Part shown: piece after piece, positions 21,413-29,204 of the stretch | Layout: every line of letters starts with the position of its first letter | Numbering within the stretch: position 1 is the first letter of the stretch | Translations under genes and position numbers: made by a program | Source: a virus | IMG/VR virus record: IMGVR_UViG_3300009176_000051 | Coordinates: 1 to 39,410 of that record | Length of the DNA: 39,410 nucleotides | Direction: 5' to 3' (one strand) | Notes under the pieces: generated by a model | The model's input: the letters and a program-made list of their open reading frames with translations, nothing else | The model's database searches: none | Told to the model about the DNA's origin: nothing

Positions 21413-22002
21413 TCACCCCCTCAGTTTGAACATCTGCGCGATCTCGTTGATGCTCGCCGCGCGCTTCTTGGGCTTCTCCGGTTCTAACAGCTTCGGTTCC
21501 GCCTGGAAGACGGCACGCCAAAATGCCCCGTCCCCCGGAAGATTGCGGAGGAGGGACACGAGGCGTCCACCATCTAGGCTGTGTTCGTGTGCGGCTCGGC
21601 TGAGGTCGATCCCGTAGAACCGTTGGAAGTCAGCTTCCGCGGCCCCCGAGTGTTCCTCGAACTTCCAGCCGAGCCATCCGATTCCCCCGCCGCCATCCCT
21701 GCGTACTCCTCGCCGATCCAGTTGATCACGGCCATGATCTGTTCCTGGGTCGGCTGCAGACGCATGAACTGCTCGTACTGCTCAGGTCCGAGGCAGTCCT
21801 CGAGAGCCGTGTCCAACGCGACCACGGCCCCCGCACGGACTGCTTCGATGGGCGATGAGATCTCCTTCGCGAACCGGGAGACCTCGACGACGTACTTCCA
21901 GGGCATGTCCGCCGGGATGGTGAACACCTCGCCCTTGAAGTCGATGGGGTGTTCTGCTTCGGTGTTGCGACCGATGACTTCGTCGAGGTTCAGTCGCGTC
22001 AT
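21413..22002 (-). CDS. Tail assembly chaperone, -1 frameshift product (G-T type, ~196 aa)
   Basis: The second frame from about 21685 to 21413 has no good start of its own but encodes a sensible chaperone tail domain: WLGWKFEEHSGAAEADFQRF, YGIDLSR, RLVSLLRNLPGDGAFWRAVF and a basic end KPKKRAAS. Joining it to the upstream frame by a -1 slip near GGGGGAA gives about 106 + 90 residues. Programmed frameshifting here is conserved in long-tailed phages, and the long form recruits the tape measure. The stop lies six bases before the tape-measure start. Confidence 0.75.
21574..22002 (-). CDS. Tail assembly chaperone, short form (142 aa)
   Basis: ATG 22002 overlaps the major-tail-protein stop by four bases. 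The first ~106 residues form the structured domain (MTRLNLDEVIGRN, DFKGEVFTIPADMPWKYVV, QIMAVINWIGEEYAGM). The last 36 residues are low-complexity Ser/Thr/Gly (GSTGSTSAEPHTNTA) because they are the zero-frame reading across the frameshift region. It is the abundant partner of the frameshift product in tail assembly. Confidence 0.8.
   Translation of the reverse strand: MTRLNLDEVIGRNTEAEHPIDFKGEVFTIPADMPWKYVVEVSRFAKEISSPIEAVRAGAVVALDTALEDCLGPEQYEQFMRLQPTQEQIMAVINWIGEEYAGMAAGESDGSAGSSRNTRGPRKLTSNGSTGSTSAEPHTNTA
21682..21688 (-). other. Candidate -1 slippery site GGGGGAA
   Basis: On the minus strand the zero-frame codons are GGG GAA after a G. A -1 slip re-pairs the P-site perfectly (GGG to GGG) but the A-site less well (GAA to GGA). 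It lies exactly where the two chaperone frames must be joined. Confidence 0.55.
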
Positions 22003-22568
22003 GATGCCGCCGCCTGGACACCGATGAGCGTTCCGACCGCACCGGTCGTCTCGTCGGCGAGCAAGGCGAACGTCACTGGCAGCAACGCGGCCTGACCACG
22101 GACCCACTGAGGAGTCACGTCACCCGAGATCGTGGCACGCGTGAACATGAACGCGTGATGCGTATCTCCGTCCTCGACATCGAACATGACCGCGTACTCC
22201 GCGATGGTGTCCGCTGCCGTCGGGAACTCGTACGTGAACGTGTTCCCACCACCGGCCGTCCACGTTCCGCCTCCGAAGGCGGTGACGACGGTTTCCTCCG
22301 ACCACTCCATCAGGTTGACGGTGATCTGGCCGGTACGTGCCGACACCTGGCGCCGAACCGGCGTCTCTGCCTGCCACGCCCTGATGTCGAGCGTCTCCAG
22401 ACCGAACGTCGCCTGGATGCCGTCCTCGGAGAGGTACCCGAGGTCTTTCCAGTCGGCGTCGATGTCGTCTGGCACGTCGTCGATGTCCGTCGGCACAGGC
22501 GTCCCCACCGGAGCGATGAAGATGTGTCCGAACGGAGCAACGACGATCTCGTTGGCATCGAATGCCAT
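21999..22568 (-). CDS. Major tail (tube) protein, 189 aa
   Basis: The protein forms the tail tube. Its sequence shows the common tube-protein outline: APFGHIFIAPVGTPVPTD at the start, DWKDLGYLSEDGIQATFG (the loop typical of this family), LDIRAWQAETPVRRQV, then alternating beta strands and an SGDVTPQWVRGQAALLPVTF end. AGGAGGTGA precedes ATG 22568. Size, order (before the chaperones) and sequence all agree. Confidence 0.88.
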   Translation of the reverse strand: MAFDANEIVVAPFGHIFIAPVGTPVPTDIDDVPDDIDADWKDLGYLSEDGIQATFGLETLDIRAWQAETPVRRQVSARTGQITVNLMEWSEETVVTAFGGGTWTAGGGNTFTYEFPTAADTIAEYAVMFDVEDGDTHHAFMFTRATISGDVTPQWVRGQAALLPVTFALLADETTGAVGTLIGVQAAAS

Positions 22569-22618
22569 CGAGCGTCACCTCCTTCTGGGGCGGTCGCCCC
22601 CTCGTGTCGCGGTCGCGA

Positions 22619-23017
22619 CTAGTTGTGTGCCCATACGCGCATGTTGACCTGATACCTCGGACGGTTGTCCTCCGGTTCAGGCATGCGCCGAACGCCGATC
22701 AACGTCTCGCAGTGGACGACGGCTTGGTCTTGCACGCCGGTCCACGCGGACATCTCGGCCTGGACGGTGCGGGCGAGGAACCGCGCCGACTCGCGCGTGT
22801 CCCCGTAGCAGTCCAGTTGGATCCACGCGCCGGACATGTGCCCCTCGATGGGGACGTTGTCCGACACGAGCAGCACCGTGACGGCGGGAAACGTCGGGCG
22901 AGAAGGAAGCTCGCCGGATACCCGGCCGTCCACGAGGTCATCCACGCTCTGCACGTCCTTGAGGAACTGCACCACGAGCGACTCGACATCCGGCAGGAGG
23001 TGGACGGGCCAACTCAC
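22619..23017 (-). CDS. Tail terminator / completion protein (132 aa)
   Basis: GTG 23017 overlaps the upstream stop (GTGA). The protein begins VSWPVHLLPDVESLVVQFL and contains FPAVTVLLVSDN, WIQLDCYGDTRESARFLARTV and a C-terminal RPRYQVNMRVWAHN. These are features of siphovirus tail-completion proteins (DUF3168-like) that cap the tube and join it to the head. Its place between gp10-like and tube genes supports this. Confidence 0.75.
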   Translation of the reverse strand: MSWPVHLLPDVESLVVQFLKDVQSVDDLVDGRVSGELPSRPTFPAVTVLLVSDNVPIEGHMSGAWIQLDCYGDTRESARFLARTVQAEMSAWTGVQDQAVVHCETLIGVRRMPEPEDNRPRYQVNMRVWAHN

Positions 23018-23313
23018 GGCAACGTGTCCAGGGCCGGCCGCATGTACGGCTGTGCGGGAGTGGTCGATGTGCCGTACTCGACGAAGCCGCCGTAGCGAGC
23101 GGTCGCGCCGATCTCGGCGTTCGCCGTCGTCGTGCCGCCCTCGACGGCCATCTCGATGGAGTCGCGCAGGAAGCCCGTGTCGACGGGGACGAGGGATTGC
23201 GCGGCGGCCTGCACCTTCGCACCCTGCTCCGTGACGCAGCGCAACGCCTCGACGGACAGTTCCCACTCCTTGCCGACGGCCAGGTTGGGGATGAACGTGA
23301 CGGTGGTTGGCAT
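23014..23313 (-). CDS. HK97 gp10-like neck protein (99 aa)
   Basis: The diagnostic stretch VPVDTGFLRDSIEMAVEGG is followed by AEIGATARYGGFVEYGTS and a PYMRPALD end, the signature of the HK97 gp10 head-tail connector family. It would help close the neck after DNA packaging. The length is typical and the order is canonical. Confidence 0.88.
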   Translation of the reverse strand: MPTTVTFIPNLAVGKEWELSVEALRCVTEQGAKVQAAAQSLVPVDTGFLRDSIEMAVEGGTTTANAEIGATARYGGFVEYGTSTTPAQPYMRPALDTLP

Positions 23314-23315
23314 CT

Positions 23316-23675
23316 CTACCCCTCGATGTGCTTTCCCTTGACGAGGACGAACTGGGATCCTGCACCCGGCTTGATCGCCTGCGACGGGATCCCCACGACC
23401 TCGAACGTCCGGCCGTCATGCACGACCCGGTCATACGCCTCGATGTCGGTTCCCGGCGGGAGCATGAACGAGTAGTCCGCCAGCACCTGATCGCGCCCGA
23501 CGATCTCCTCGCTGGTCTCGAGCCACCGGCTGGACGCGATGCCGGCACGACCGACGAACGCGTCAACGGTGTCGATCTGGCTCCAGACCTTCACCTCGTC
23601 GCCCAACGAGTCCTCGGTCGTCGAGGTGTAGCGGTAGATGTCGACCGACTCCGTCATCAGGGCCGCGAGACTCAT
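23316..23675 (-). CDS. Head closure / head-tail adaptor protein (119 aa)
   Basis: The N-terminal MTESVDIYRYTSTTEDSLGD and the central DAFVGRAGIASSRWLETSEE with VLADYSFMLPPGTDIEA fit the SPP1 gp16/HK97 gp9-type stopper fold, a small beta-barrel. It lies between the connector and gp10-like genes, as in other HK97-like phages. Confidence 0.75.
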   Translation of the reverse strand: MSLAALMTESVDIYRYTSTTEDSLGDEVKVWSQIDTVDAFVGRAGIASSRWLETSEEIVGRDQVLADYSFMLPPGTDIEAYDRVVHDGRTFEVVGIPSQAIKPGAGSQFVLVKGKHIEG

Positions 23676-24298
23676 GCAACCCCGGCGAAGCGGTAGAAGT
23701 CCAGCACGAACATCTCTTCGGGAGCGATCACCGTGGAGGCAGCTGCGGAAGAGGCGGTGTCGGCGAGCGTGTACGTGTAGGAGTCCGGCGAGATCGATTC
23801 GGACTTCAGCGCGCCGACCACCGTTCCGGCCGACACGAAGATCCGCTGCGAGAGCGCGAGCGCCACGCGCCGGATGTCGGCGGGCATCCGCTCAGGCTTG
23901 GGCGTGTCGTCGTCCGGGTCGTCTTCCACGTCGTCCTCGTCGAACGCGTAGCCGTGGCTGTACGTCACCGTGATGTTCGCGACCCCGCGCGGCCAGATCG
24001 TCCCGTTCCCTCGGTAGACCAACCCGGCCTTCACGACGTAGACGAAGTCTTCCTCCACCGTCTCATCGACGAGGATCTCGGAGATCGACACGATGGGGAG
24101 CTCCGGCAGCAGCAGTGCCTTTCCCCCGGTGCCGCCCATCGTCACCACGTCGTCTTCGACCCAGTTCAGGTGCTGACCGAGGTAGGACCGGATCATCTCG
24201 CAGGACGAGTCGATCGCGATCGTCGCGAGTTCGCTCGACGACAGGTCTTGGCCCAGGAGGATCCCCAGGTCCGTTACGGACACGAACGGCAGAGTCAT
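23672..24298 (-). CDS. Head-tail connector (HK97 gp6-like adaptor), 208 aa
   Basis: Starts at ATG 24298 (ATGA overlap). The sequence MTLPFVSVTDLGILLGQDLS, then ELATIAIDSSCEMIRSYLGQ, GGKALLLPELPIVSISEILV and VTYSHGY is typical of gp6-like connectors that bind under the portal. A short acidic insert (DEDDVEDDPDDD) lies near residue 130. The C-terminal half includes the helices expected for dodecamer contacts. Confidence 0.8.
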   Translation of the reverse strand: MTLPFVSVTDLGILLGQDLSSSELATIAIDSSCEMIRSYLGQHLNWVEDDVVTMGGTGGKALLLPELPIVSISEILVDETVEEDFVYVVKAGLVYRGNGTIWPRGVANITVTYSHGYAFDEDDVEDDPDDDTPKPERMPADIRRVALALSQRIFVSAGTVVGALKSESISPDSYTYTLADTASSAAASTVIAPEEMFVLDFYRFAGVA

Positions 24299-24543
24299 CG
24301 TCGTAGCTCCCATTCTGTTCCCTTGGAGACGCCCCACGAGCTTCCGCTGGAACCGGCCCACGCCATCACAGGCTCCGCAGGCACCGGCCATTCCTCGCCG
24401 TCTGTCACTGCCCACTCGTCACCGGGATCGACCGGCCACTCCAGCGGGGAGTTGCGGATCACCAGCACCGACACCGGATACGGCAGCGTCGAGTCGATAA
24501 CGATGGTGATGCCGGTGGTTTCTTTCCACAGCAGCAGGATCAT
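24295..24543 (-). CDS. Small head-region protein, paralogue of 27552-27803 (82 aa)
   Basis: It opens MILLLWKETTGITIVIDSTL. The gene at 27552-27803 opens MLLLLWKTPVGGDVEITIDS and also continues STLP, so the two share an N-terminal module of about 22 residues and diverge afterwards. The rest is Trp/Glu/Pro-rich (DEWAVTDGEEWPVPAEPVM). It may be a small virion structural or chaperone-like piece; no family is known to me. Confidence 0.6.
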   Translation of the reverse strand: MILLLWKETTGITIVIDSTLPYPVSVLVIRNSPLEWPVDPGDEWAVTDGEEWPVPAEPVMAWAGSSGSSWGVSKGTEWELRR

Positions 24544-25313
24544 CCGACACCCATCTGAGCGAGTCTCGATGGAGTTTCCTCGAGCGCGGAGACGACCCCG
24601 TAGCGAGTCCCGACCCCGGTGTTCGACGTTTCGACGCGGACGCGCGTGATGAGCTTCGTGGAGAAGGCGTTCACCGCCGAACCAGCGGATCCGGTGATCG
24701 TCACCCCGCCGCCGTGGTTGGCATCCAAACGGCGACCGGAGTTGGACGTGGTGGTGATCGTCGTCGAGGTCCCGTCGATGTAGGTGATGATTAGACTGAG
24801 CGCCGTGCTGGCCGTCACGCTCTGACCGCAGGCAACGGACACAGCCGCCAGATACTTCCCGGCTGCCGCTTGGATATCCGCGACCGTCGTGGCTGGTGTA
24901 CCGGACGCCGACGATCCACCGGCCTGCTTGATCGTGCTGGCTCCCGAGAGTTCTTCCTCCCCCGCGATGGTCGCGTAACGGGTGCCGGTGCCGACCCCGA
25001 GCGTGGCGACCTTCACATCGGTGACTTCCTTCGCGGAGAACGCCGTCACCGCGTCCGCTGCGCCAGCGATGCTCCTGAGGGCACCACCCGCGTTCGCCCG
25101 GATGTCATGCCCCGTTGCCGCCACGGTGTCTACCGTGGTCGTGGTCGCGTCGGCGTAGGTGATCGTGAGACGAAGCTGGGTGCCAGCGGTACTCGTGGTA
25201 GCGCAGAACACCGTCCAGCCGACGAGGTGGCTACCGCCCGCCGCCGTGATCTGCGCGACGACGGTGCCTGGAGTCCCGGACGTGGACGATCCGTTGGCGC
25301 GCTTGGTCGTCAC
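24540..25313 (-). CDS. Duplicated beta-domain virion protein (257 aa)
   Basis: Two related ~115-residue domains lie in tandem. Domain 1 has GSSTSGTPGTVVAQI, LRLTITYADATTTTVDT, AVTAFSAKEVTDVKVATL and VGTGTRYATI. Domain 2 has GSSASGTPATTVADI, LSLIITYIDGTSTTITT, AVNAFSTKLITRVRVETS and VGTRYGVV. The next gene upstream carries a third copy. Ser/Thr/Ala-rich repeated beta domains in a head region suggest capsid decoration or head fibres. The many Ser/Thr residues also make it a possible glycosylation target for the nearby transferases (inference). Confidence 0.65.
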   Translation of the reverse strand: MTTKRANGSSTSGTPGTVVAQITAAGGSHLVGWTVFCATTSTAGTQLRLTITYADATTTTVDTVAATGHDIRANAGGALRSIAGAADAVTAFSAKEVTDVKVATLGVGTGTRYATIAGEEELSGASTIKQAGGSSASGTPATTVADIQAAAGKYLAAVSVACGQSVTASTALSLIITYIDGTSTTITTTSNSGRRLDANHGGGVTITGSAGSAVNAFSTKLITRVRVETSNTGVGTRYGVVSALEETPSRLAQMGVG

Positions 25314-25687
25314 TAGGAGACCTCCGTCGCGCTCACGGTGGCGTAACGCGTGCCGGTGCCGGTGCCGAGGGTGGTGACCTGGAGGCGCGTAACGTCTTTC
25401 GCGGAGAACGCCGTCACGTTGTCCGGGATGCCTGCGGCCATCCTCATGCCGCCACCCGCGTTGGCGAACATCTGGTGGGCCGTCGCCGCCGCCGAATCGA
25501 AGTTAGTCGAAGTGGCGTCAGAGTACGTGACCGTCACCCGCAGGTTCGTGGCGGCCGTGTTCGTCTGCGCGGCGATGAGGAACCACTCGACGAGCCTCTT
25601 TCCGGTCGCCGCCTGGATGTCCACCACGGTCGTTCCCGCCGTGCCGGATGAGGACGAACCAGCGGCGCGGAGGACCTGGCGTCGCAA
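25313..25687 (-). CDS. Single-copy beta-domain virion protein, related to 24540-25313 (124 aa)
   Basis: This gene holds one copy of the same domain: AAGSSSSGTAGTTVVDIQAA, LRVTVTYSDATSTNFDS, NVTAFSAKDVTRLQVTTL and TGTRYATVSATE. TTG 25687 immediately follows the preceding TAA. It probably arose by duplication with its neighbour and may form mixed assemblies with it on the capsid. Confidence 0.6.
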   Translation of the reverse strand: MRRQVLRAAGSSSSGTAGTTVVDIQAATGKRLVEWFLIAAQTNTAATNLRVTVTYSDATSTNFDSAAATAHQMFANAGGGMRMAAGIPDNVTAFSAKDVTRLQVTTLGTGTGTRYATVSATEVS

Positions 25688-27181
25688 TTACTTGTACCAA
25701 GCGACGGCATCGAGAGCCGTGGTTGGAGCGCCGCTTGTCGCCGCCGCTGAGGACGCCGCCCACGACATCGCGGTATCGAACCCGATCCCCGGCGTCCCGA
25801 ACAGGTTCGCCGCCGACCCGGCAGGGATCGCGAGCAGGAACAGCGGGTTCGTCGTTCCGACCGTCACCGAGGCCGCTGCGACGTTGTAGAAGATCACGTA
25901 CTCCGTGACCGTGTTCGGGTTGAAGATGTAGTAGCCGTAGAGCTTCCCCGGCGATCCCTTGATGACCTGCGCGGAGTTCGTCAGCGCGGTCGATCCGTCG
26001 CCGGACGTGGCGTTCATCGTGGAGGCGCCGCCGTTGGCCGATCCGGCTTCGCTCGTCCACATCGCGCCGACCTCGTTGGTGGCGAACGGCTCGTAGTCCC
26101 CGTCCGTCGGGCCGGCGGAGCGTTCGGTCGGAGCAGCCGCGCGCACACCGAGCGCCATAACGCCGACATCCCCGGTGTTGTGCCCCGCGTCCTCAGCCTT
26201 GCCCAGGTTCGTCGCGCCCGTGCCGGGGACGACCGAGGCAACGTCTACGTCTCCGATGTCCACGCCGTTGTTCGCGGCGAGCTTGCCGATCGCGTTCGTC
26301 CCGGCCGGGAGCGCCACGTCGTTCGCCAGCACGACGCGTTGCGTCTTCGCCGACACGTTGCCCGAGTTCCCGTCGACACCGGCCTGACCGACGATGTTGT
26401 TCACCTTGGCGCGGTCGGACTCGTCCCAGTCGTCCATGATCTCGACGGCCGTCTGGATCGCGCTGTTGGATGCCTCCAACCCGTCCACATGACCGTCGAT
26501 CGCGGTCAAGAGCGTCTCGACTCCATCGACCCGGCCGTCGATGGTCGTCAACGTCGAGTTGGTGGTGCCGATCAGCGTCTCCAGGCCGTCCACTCGACCG
26601 TCGATGGTCGTGAGGGTGGAGTTCGTCGTGCCCACGAGGGTCTCGAGGCCATCGACCGAAGTCTCCAGTCCGTCAACGTGCCCGTCGATGGTGGTGAGCA
26701 GCGCCTCCACGCCGTCCACGTCCGCATGGATCGTGTCGAGTTTCGTGTTGGTCGACGCGACCGCCGTCTCCAACCCGTCGACATGGCCGTCGATGGTCCC
26801 GAGGTTCGTGTTGACGGTGTCGAGCTTGGTGTTGGTCGCCGCGATGGCCGTCTCGACCCCGTCGACATGACCGATGACGGTGTCGAGTTTCGTGTTCGTG
26901 GATCCGATGAGTCCCTCGAGGCCGTCGACACCGCTGTTGATCGAGGTGAGTCCGGTGATGACCGTGTCGAGGTCCGTCTCGATTGTCGCCAGTGTCGCCT
27001 CGGTCGCCGCGCCGGTAGGAAGCGGTGAGGATGCGATGGAAACCGGCAACTCATCGACGACGGGAACCGATAGACCGTTCCCGCCGAGGTCGAGCTTGAT
27101 CACTTGGAAGTGGCGGCTTCCCACTTCGTCGGTGGCAACGGCTGGGCCGGTACCTGGAGTGACTTCGATATCGTCTGCCAC
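25688..27181 (-). CDS. Head-fibre-like protein with long repeated coiled coil (497 aa)
   Basis: Residues about 60-250 are a repetitive trimeric-coil-like sequence built from units such as TIDGHVDGLET and STNTKLDTI, about 15 times over. The N-terminus (FQVIKLDLGGNGLSVPVVDE) looks like an attachment region. The C-terminal ~190 residues look like a globular knob (KLYGYYIFNPNTVTEYVIFY, LFLLAIPAGSA). This is the shaft-and-knob design of a fibre. Location among head genes rather than after the tape measure suggests a capsid or neck fibre. Confidence 0.7.
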   Translation of the reverse strand: MADDIEVTPGTGPAVATDEVGSRHFQVIKLDLGGNGLSVPVVDELPVSIASSPLPTGAATEATLATIETDLDTVITGLTSINSGVDGLEGLIGSTNTKLDTVIGHVDGVETAIAATNTKLDTVNTNLGTIDGHVDGLETAVASTNTKLDTIHADVDGVEALLTTIDGHVDGLETSVDGLETLVGTTNSTLTTIDGRVDGLETLIGTTNSTLTTIDGRVDGVETLLTAIDGHVDGLEASNSAIQTAVEIMDDWDESDRAKVNNIVGQAGVDGNSGNVSAKTQRVVLANDVALPAGTNAIGKLAANNGVDIGDVDVASVVPGTGATNLGKAEDAGHNTGDVGVMALGVRAAAPTERSAGPTDGDYEPFATNEVGAMWTSEAGSANGGASTMNATSGDGSTALTNSAQVIKGSPGKLYGYYIFNPNTVTEYVIFYNVAAASVTVGTTNPLFLLAIPAGSAANLFGTPGIGFDTAMSWAASSAAATSGAPTTALDAVAWYK

Positions 27182-27183
27182 GA

Positions 27184-27555
27184 TTAGCTCCCGTCAGGCA
27201 TGGTCAGGGTCCACGAGACGATGCGGACCGATGTTCCGGTGGTGATCGCGGGCGACGACAGGATCATCTCGTCCGAACCGTCGTAGACCGGGATGTCCCC
27301 GGCGGAGTAGGCGCGGAACCATCCGGCCGTGCCGTCGGTGATGCCTGTGGTCTCTGCTCCCGAGACATCGGCGATCACGACACCGTTCGTCGCGGATCCA
27401 AACGCCGGCGTGCCCAGAGGGATGGTCGCCAGGAGTGTGCCGGTCGCCACGTCATCGGGATCCGGCGGGGAGCCTTCTCGGATCTCGACGTAGCCCCCGT
27501 CGAGCATGTCGGCCAGCGACTCGATCATGATCGAGCGCGTCAAGTTCGGGATCAA
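27184..27555 (-). CDS. Hypothetical structural protein (123 aa)
   Basis: TTG 27555 overlaps the upstream stop (TTGA). The sequence GYVEIREGSPPDPDDVATGT, LLATIPLGTPAFG and GTAGWFRAYSAGDIPVYDGS suggests a beta-rich protein of the kind often annotated as a phage structural protein. It sits in the repetitive-protein cluster between the fibre and its small neighbours. Exact role unknown. Confidence 0.55.
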   Translation of the reverse strand: MIPNLTRSIMIESLADMLDGGYVEIREGSPPDPDDVATGTLLATIPLGTPAFGSATNGVVIADVSGAETTGITDGTAGWFRAYSAGDIPVYDGSDEMILSSPAITTGTSVRIVSWTLTMPDGS

Positions 27556-27803
27556 TGAACCTCCTCCAGCAAGATCATCACCGCGAGATCATCGTCATGC
27601 ACACCGACGACGAGTCGCGAGGTCGGCACCGGCAGGATCGAAGCGATGCGGATGTCGATCCTCGCCTGCGGCCACGAGCCGCGATCGAACTGGAGCGGGA
27701 TCCCGCTGTCGATATCGAGCAAGCCCTGGACGGCCGGCAGGGTCGAGTCGATCGTGATCTCGACATCGCCGCCAACCGGGGTCTTCCACAGCAGGAGCAG
27801 CAT
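27552..27803 (-). CDS. Small head-region protein, paralogue of 24295-24543 (83 aa)
   Basis: Its first ~22 residues (MLLLLWKTPVGGDVEITIDS) match the paralogue near 24.5 kb. After that it differs: RIDIRIASILPVPTSRLVVG and an acidic C-terminus. The two copies bracket the decoration and fibre genes. No family recognised. Confidence 0.6.
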   Translation of the reverse strand: MLLLLWKTPVGGDVEITIDSTLPAVQGLLDIDSGIPLQFDRGSWPQARIDIRIASILPVPTSRLVVGVHDDDLAVMILLEEVH

Positions 27804-27815
27804 CAGGTGCCCCCG

Positions 27816-28316
27816 TTATTCGTCGATGACGATCTGCTCGCGCTCCTGAAGGACGCCCGTGATCGCACCCTTCTCATCGCGGACGAGGGTCCGCACGAAG
27901 TCCGGTCCGATCAACGACGCGACCCGGCCGTACTCGTCCCGCACGATCATGGCCGAGGAGAACTCGATGCTGAGTCGTCCGGCGCCGCCGATGGCCTCGA
28001 GGGTGATCGTCTTCTCGTCCCCGGTGGGACCGACGGGACCGGCACCCGTGCCTTGCTGTCCATACCGATCCGGTTCTTCTTCCGGGACCTCCGGGGTCTC
28101 CGGTGTCTCCGGGATGATCTCTGGCTCCGGTTGGGGCACCGGCACAGGATCGGGCACGACATCAGGCTCGACCTCGTCCGGCACGACCTCCAGGACCGGG
28201 ATCTCGAAGCCCTCCAGGCGGGCGATCAGTTCCTCGTGCGTCTCGGCTGCAGGCAGCGGTACGGCGAACTCTGCATCGAGTTCGTCGATCCGTTTGCGGA
28301 GGACTTCGTCGCTCAT
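27816..28316 (-). CDS. Acidic, proline-rich protein with structured C-terminus (166 aa)
   Basis: After a helical N-terminus (MSDEVLRKRIDELDAEFAV), residues about 40-90 are nearly all Pro, Val and Glu in an alternating pattern (PDPVPVPQPEPEIIPETPE). A collagen-like triplet run (GAGPVGPTGDE) follows, then a C-terminal beta region (LSIEFSSAMIVRDEYGRVAS). The extended Pro/Glu rod could be a spacer holding the C-terminal domain off the virion. Likely structural. Confidence 0.6.
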   Translation of the reverse strand: MSDEVLRKRIDELDAEFAVPLPAAETHEELIARLEGFEIPVLEVVPDEVEPDVVPDPVPVPQPEPEIIPETPETPEVPEEEPDRYGQQGTGAGPVGPTGDEKTITLEAIGGAGRLSIEFSSAMIVRDEYGRVASLIGPDFVRTLVRDEKGAITGVLQEREQIVIDE

Positions 28317-29204
28317 CTACTCCATCTCCTCGATAGCGCGCGCGGCTCGTTGTGCTGCTTTGCCATCCATCTCGCCATAGATCGACGCGACTGCCTCGCG
28401 CCGACGTTCGCGGATCTGCGGTGGATCAGCCAAGGCGCGCTCGACGCCCTGCACCAGTTCGGACGGATCATCGACCTCGACCCCGGCGTTGGCGAACTCC
28501 CAGAACCGAAGCCCATGCTCGACGTTGCGTCGGTACCACGGGGCGTTCAGCCACACGACCGGGATGCCGATAGCCATCGCCTCCCAACCTGCGGAGGAGT
28601 TGTCGGTGATGAAGACTCTCGCTCGTTGCATGACCTCCTCGAACGAAGTGACCGGCTCGATCCCCGAGGTTTTGTACGGTTCCCTGAGGCCGTCTCCCCA
28701 TCGGGGGTGCCACGTACCCACCACGGAGCCGTACCAGTCGCTCAGGTCCCTCAGGGCCGCCGCGTAGTGGCTGTACGCCGAGTACGTCTCCGAGACCACC
28801 TTGCACGGCCAGTGGAATCCGATGGCGACCTCTTGGCCCTGCGGGACGACACCGGCCCACCTGTCGAGCTTCGGACATCCGACGACCGCTGCTCGCGCAT
28901 CGGGGTAGCGGGCGCGGTTCGCGTCGGCCACCCGCTTGTTCGGGCAGATGAACAGTCGCACCCGCTCGCGATGATCCCCTCCGGGGTAGGCGGCGAGCCT
29001 CACGCCTCGGTACGTCTGTCCCGCTCCATGCTCGACGAAGACCGCCGGCCTCCTGGCGCGACGAAGATCCCGAGCGGACGCGACGACGATGGTGCCCTCG
29101 CCGTAGGAAGCCTGGATCGAGGAGACCCATGATGTGGCGTCCATCCGCGCGGCGATGGGTTCGAGATGATCGCGGTAGTGCGGCAGCGAGGCGAGGAAGT
29201 CCAT
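28317..29204 (-). CDS. Glycosyl/glycerophosphotransferase-like enzyme (295 aa)
   Basis: Starts at ATG 29204. The pattern FVEHGAGQTYRG, then FICPNKRVADANRARYPDA, WHPRWGDGLREPY and ITDNSSAGWEAMAIGIPVVW matches GT-B-type transferases of the TagB/TagF CDP-glycerol glycerophosphotransferase and related families. The late Asp-Asn-Ser-Ser/Glu-Ala loop binds the nucleotide end of the donor. It is the last gene of a five-gene glycan cassette. The acceptor could be virion protein or its glycan, or a host polymer; the head-gene context favours the virion. Confidence 0.65.
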   Translation of the reverse strand: MDFLASLPHYRDHLEPIAARMDATSWVSSIQASYGEGTIVVASARDLRRARRPAVFVEHGAGQTYRGVRLAAYPGGDHRERVRLFICPNKRVADANRARYPDARAAVVGCPKLDRWAGVVPQGQEVAIGFHWPCKVVSETYSAYSHYAAALRDLSDWYGSVVGTWHPRWGDGLREPYKTSGIEPVTSFEEVMQRARVFITDNSSAGWEAMAIGIPVVWLNAPWYRRNVEHGLRFWEFANAGVEVDDPSELVQGVERALADPPQIRERRREAVASIYGEMDGKAAQRAARAIEEME

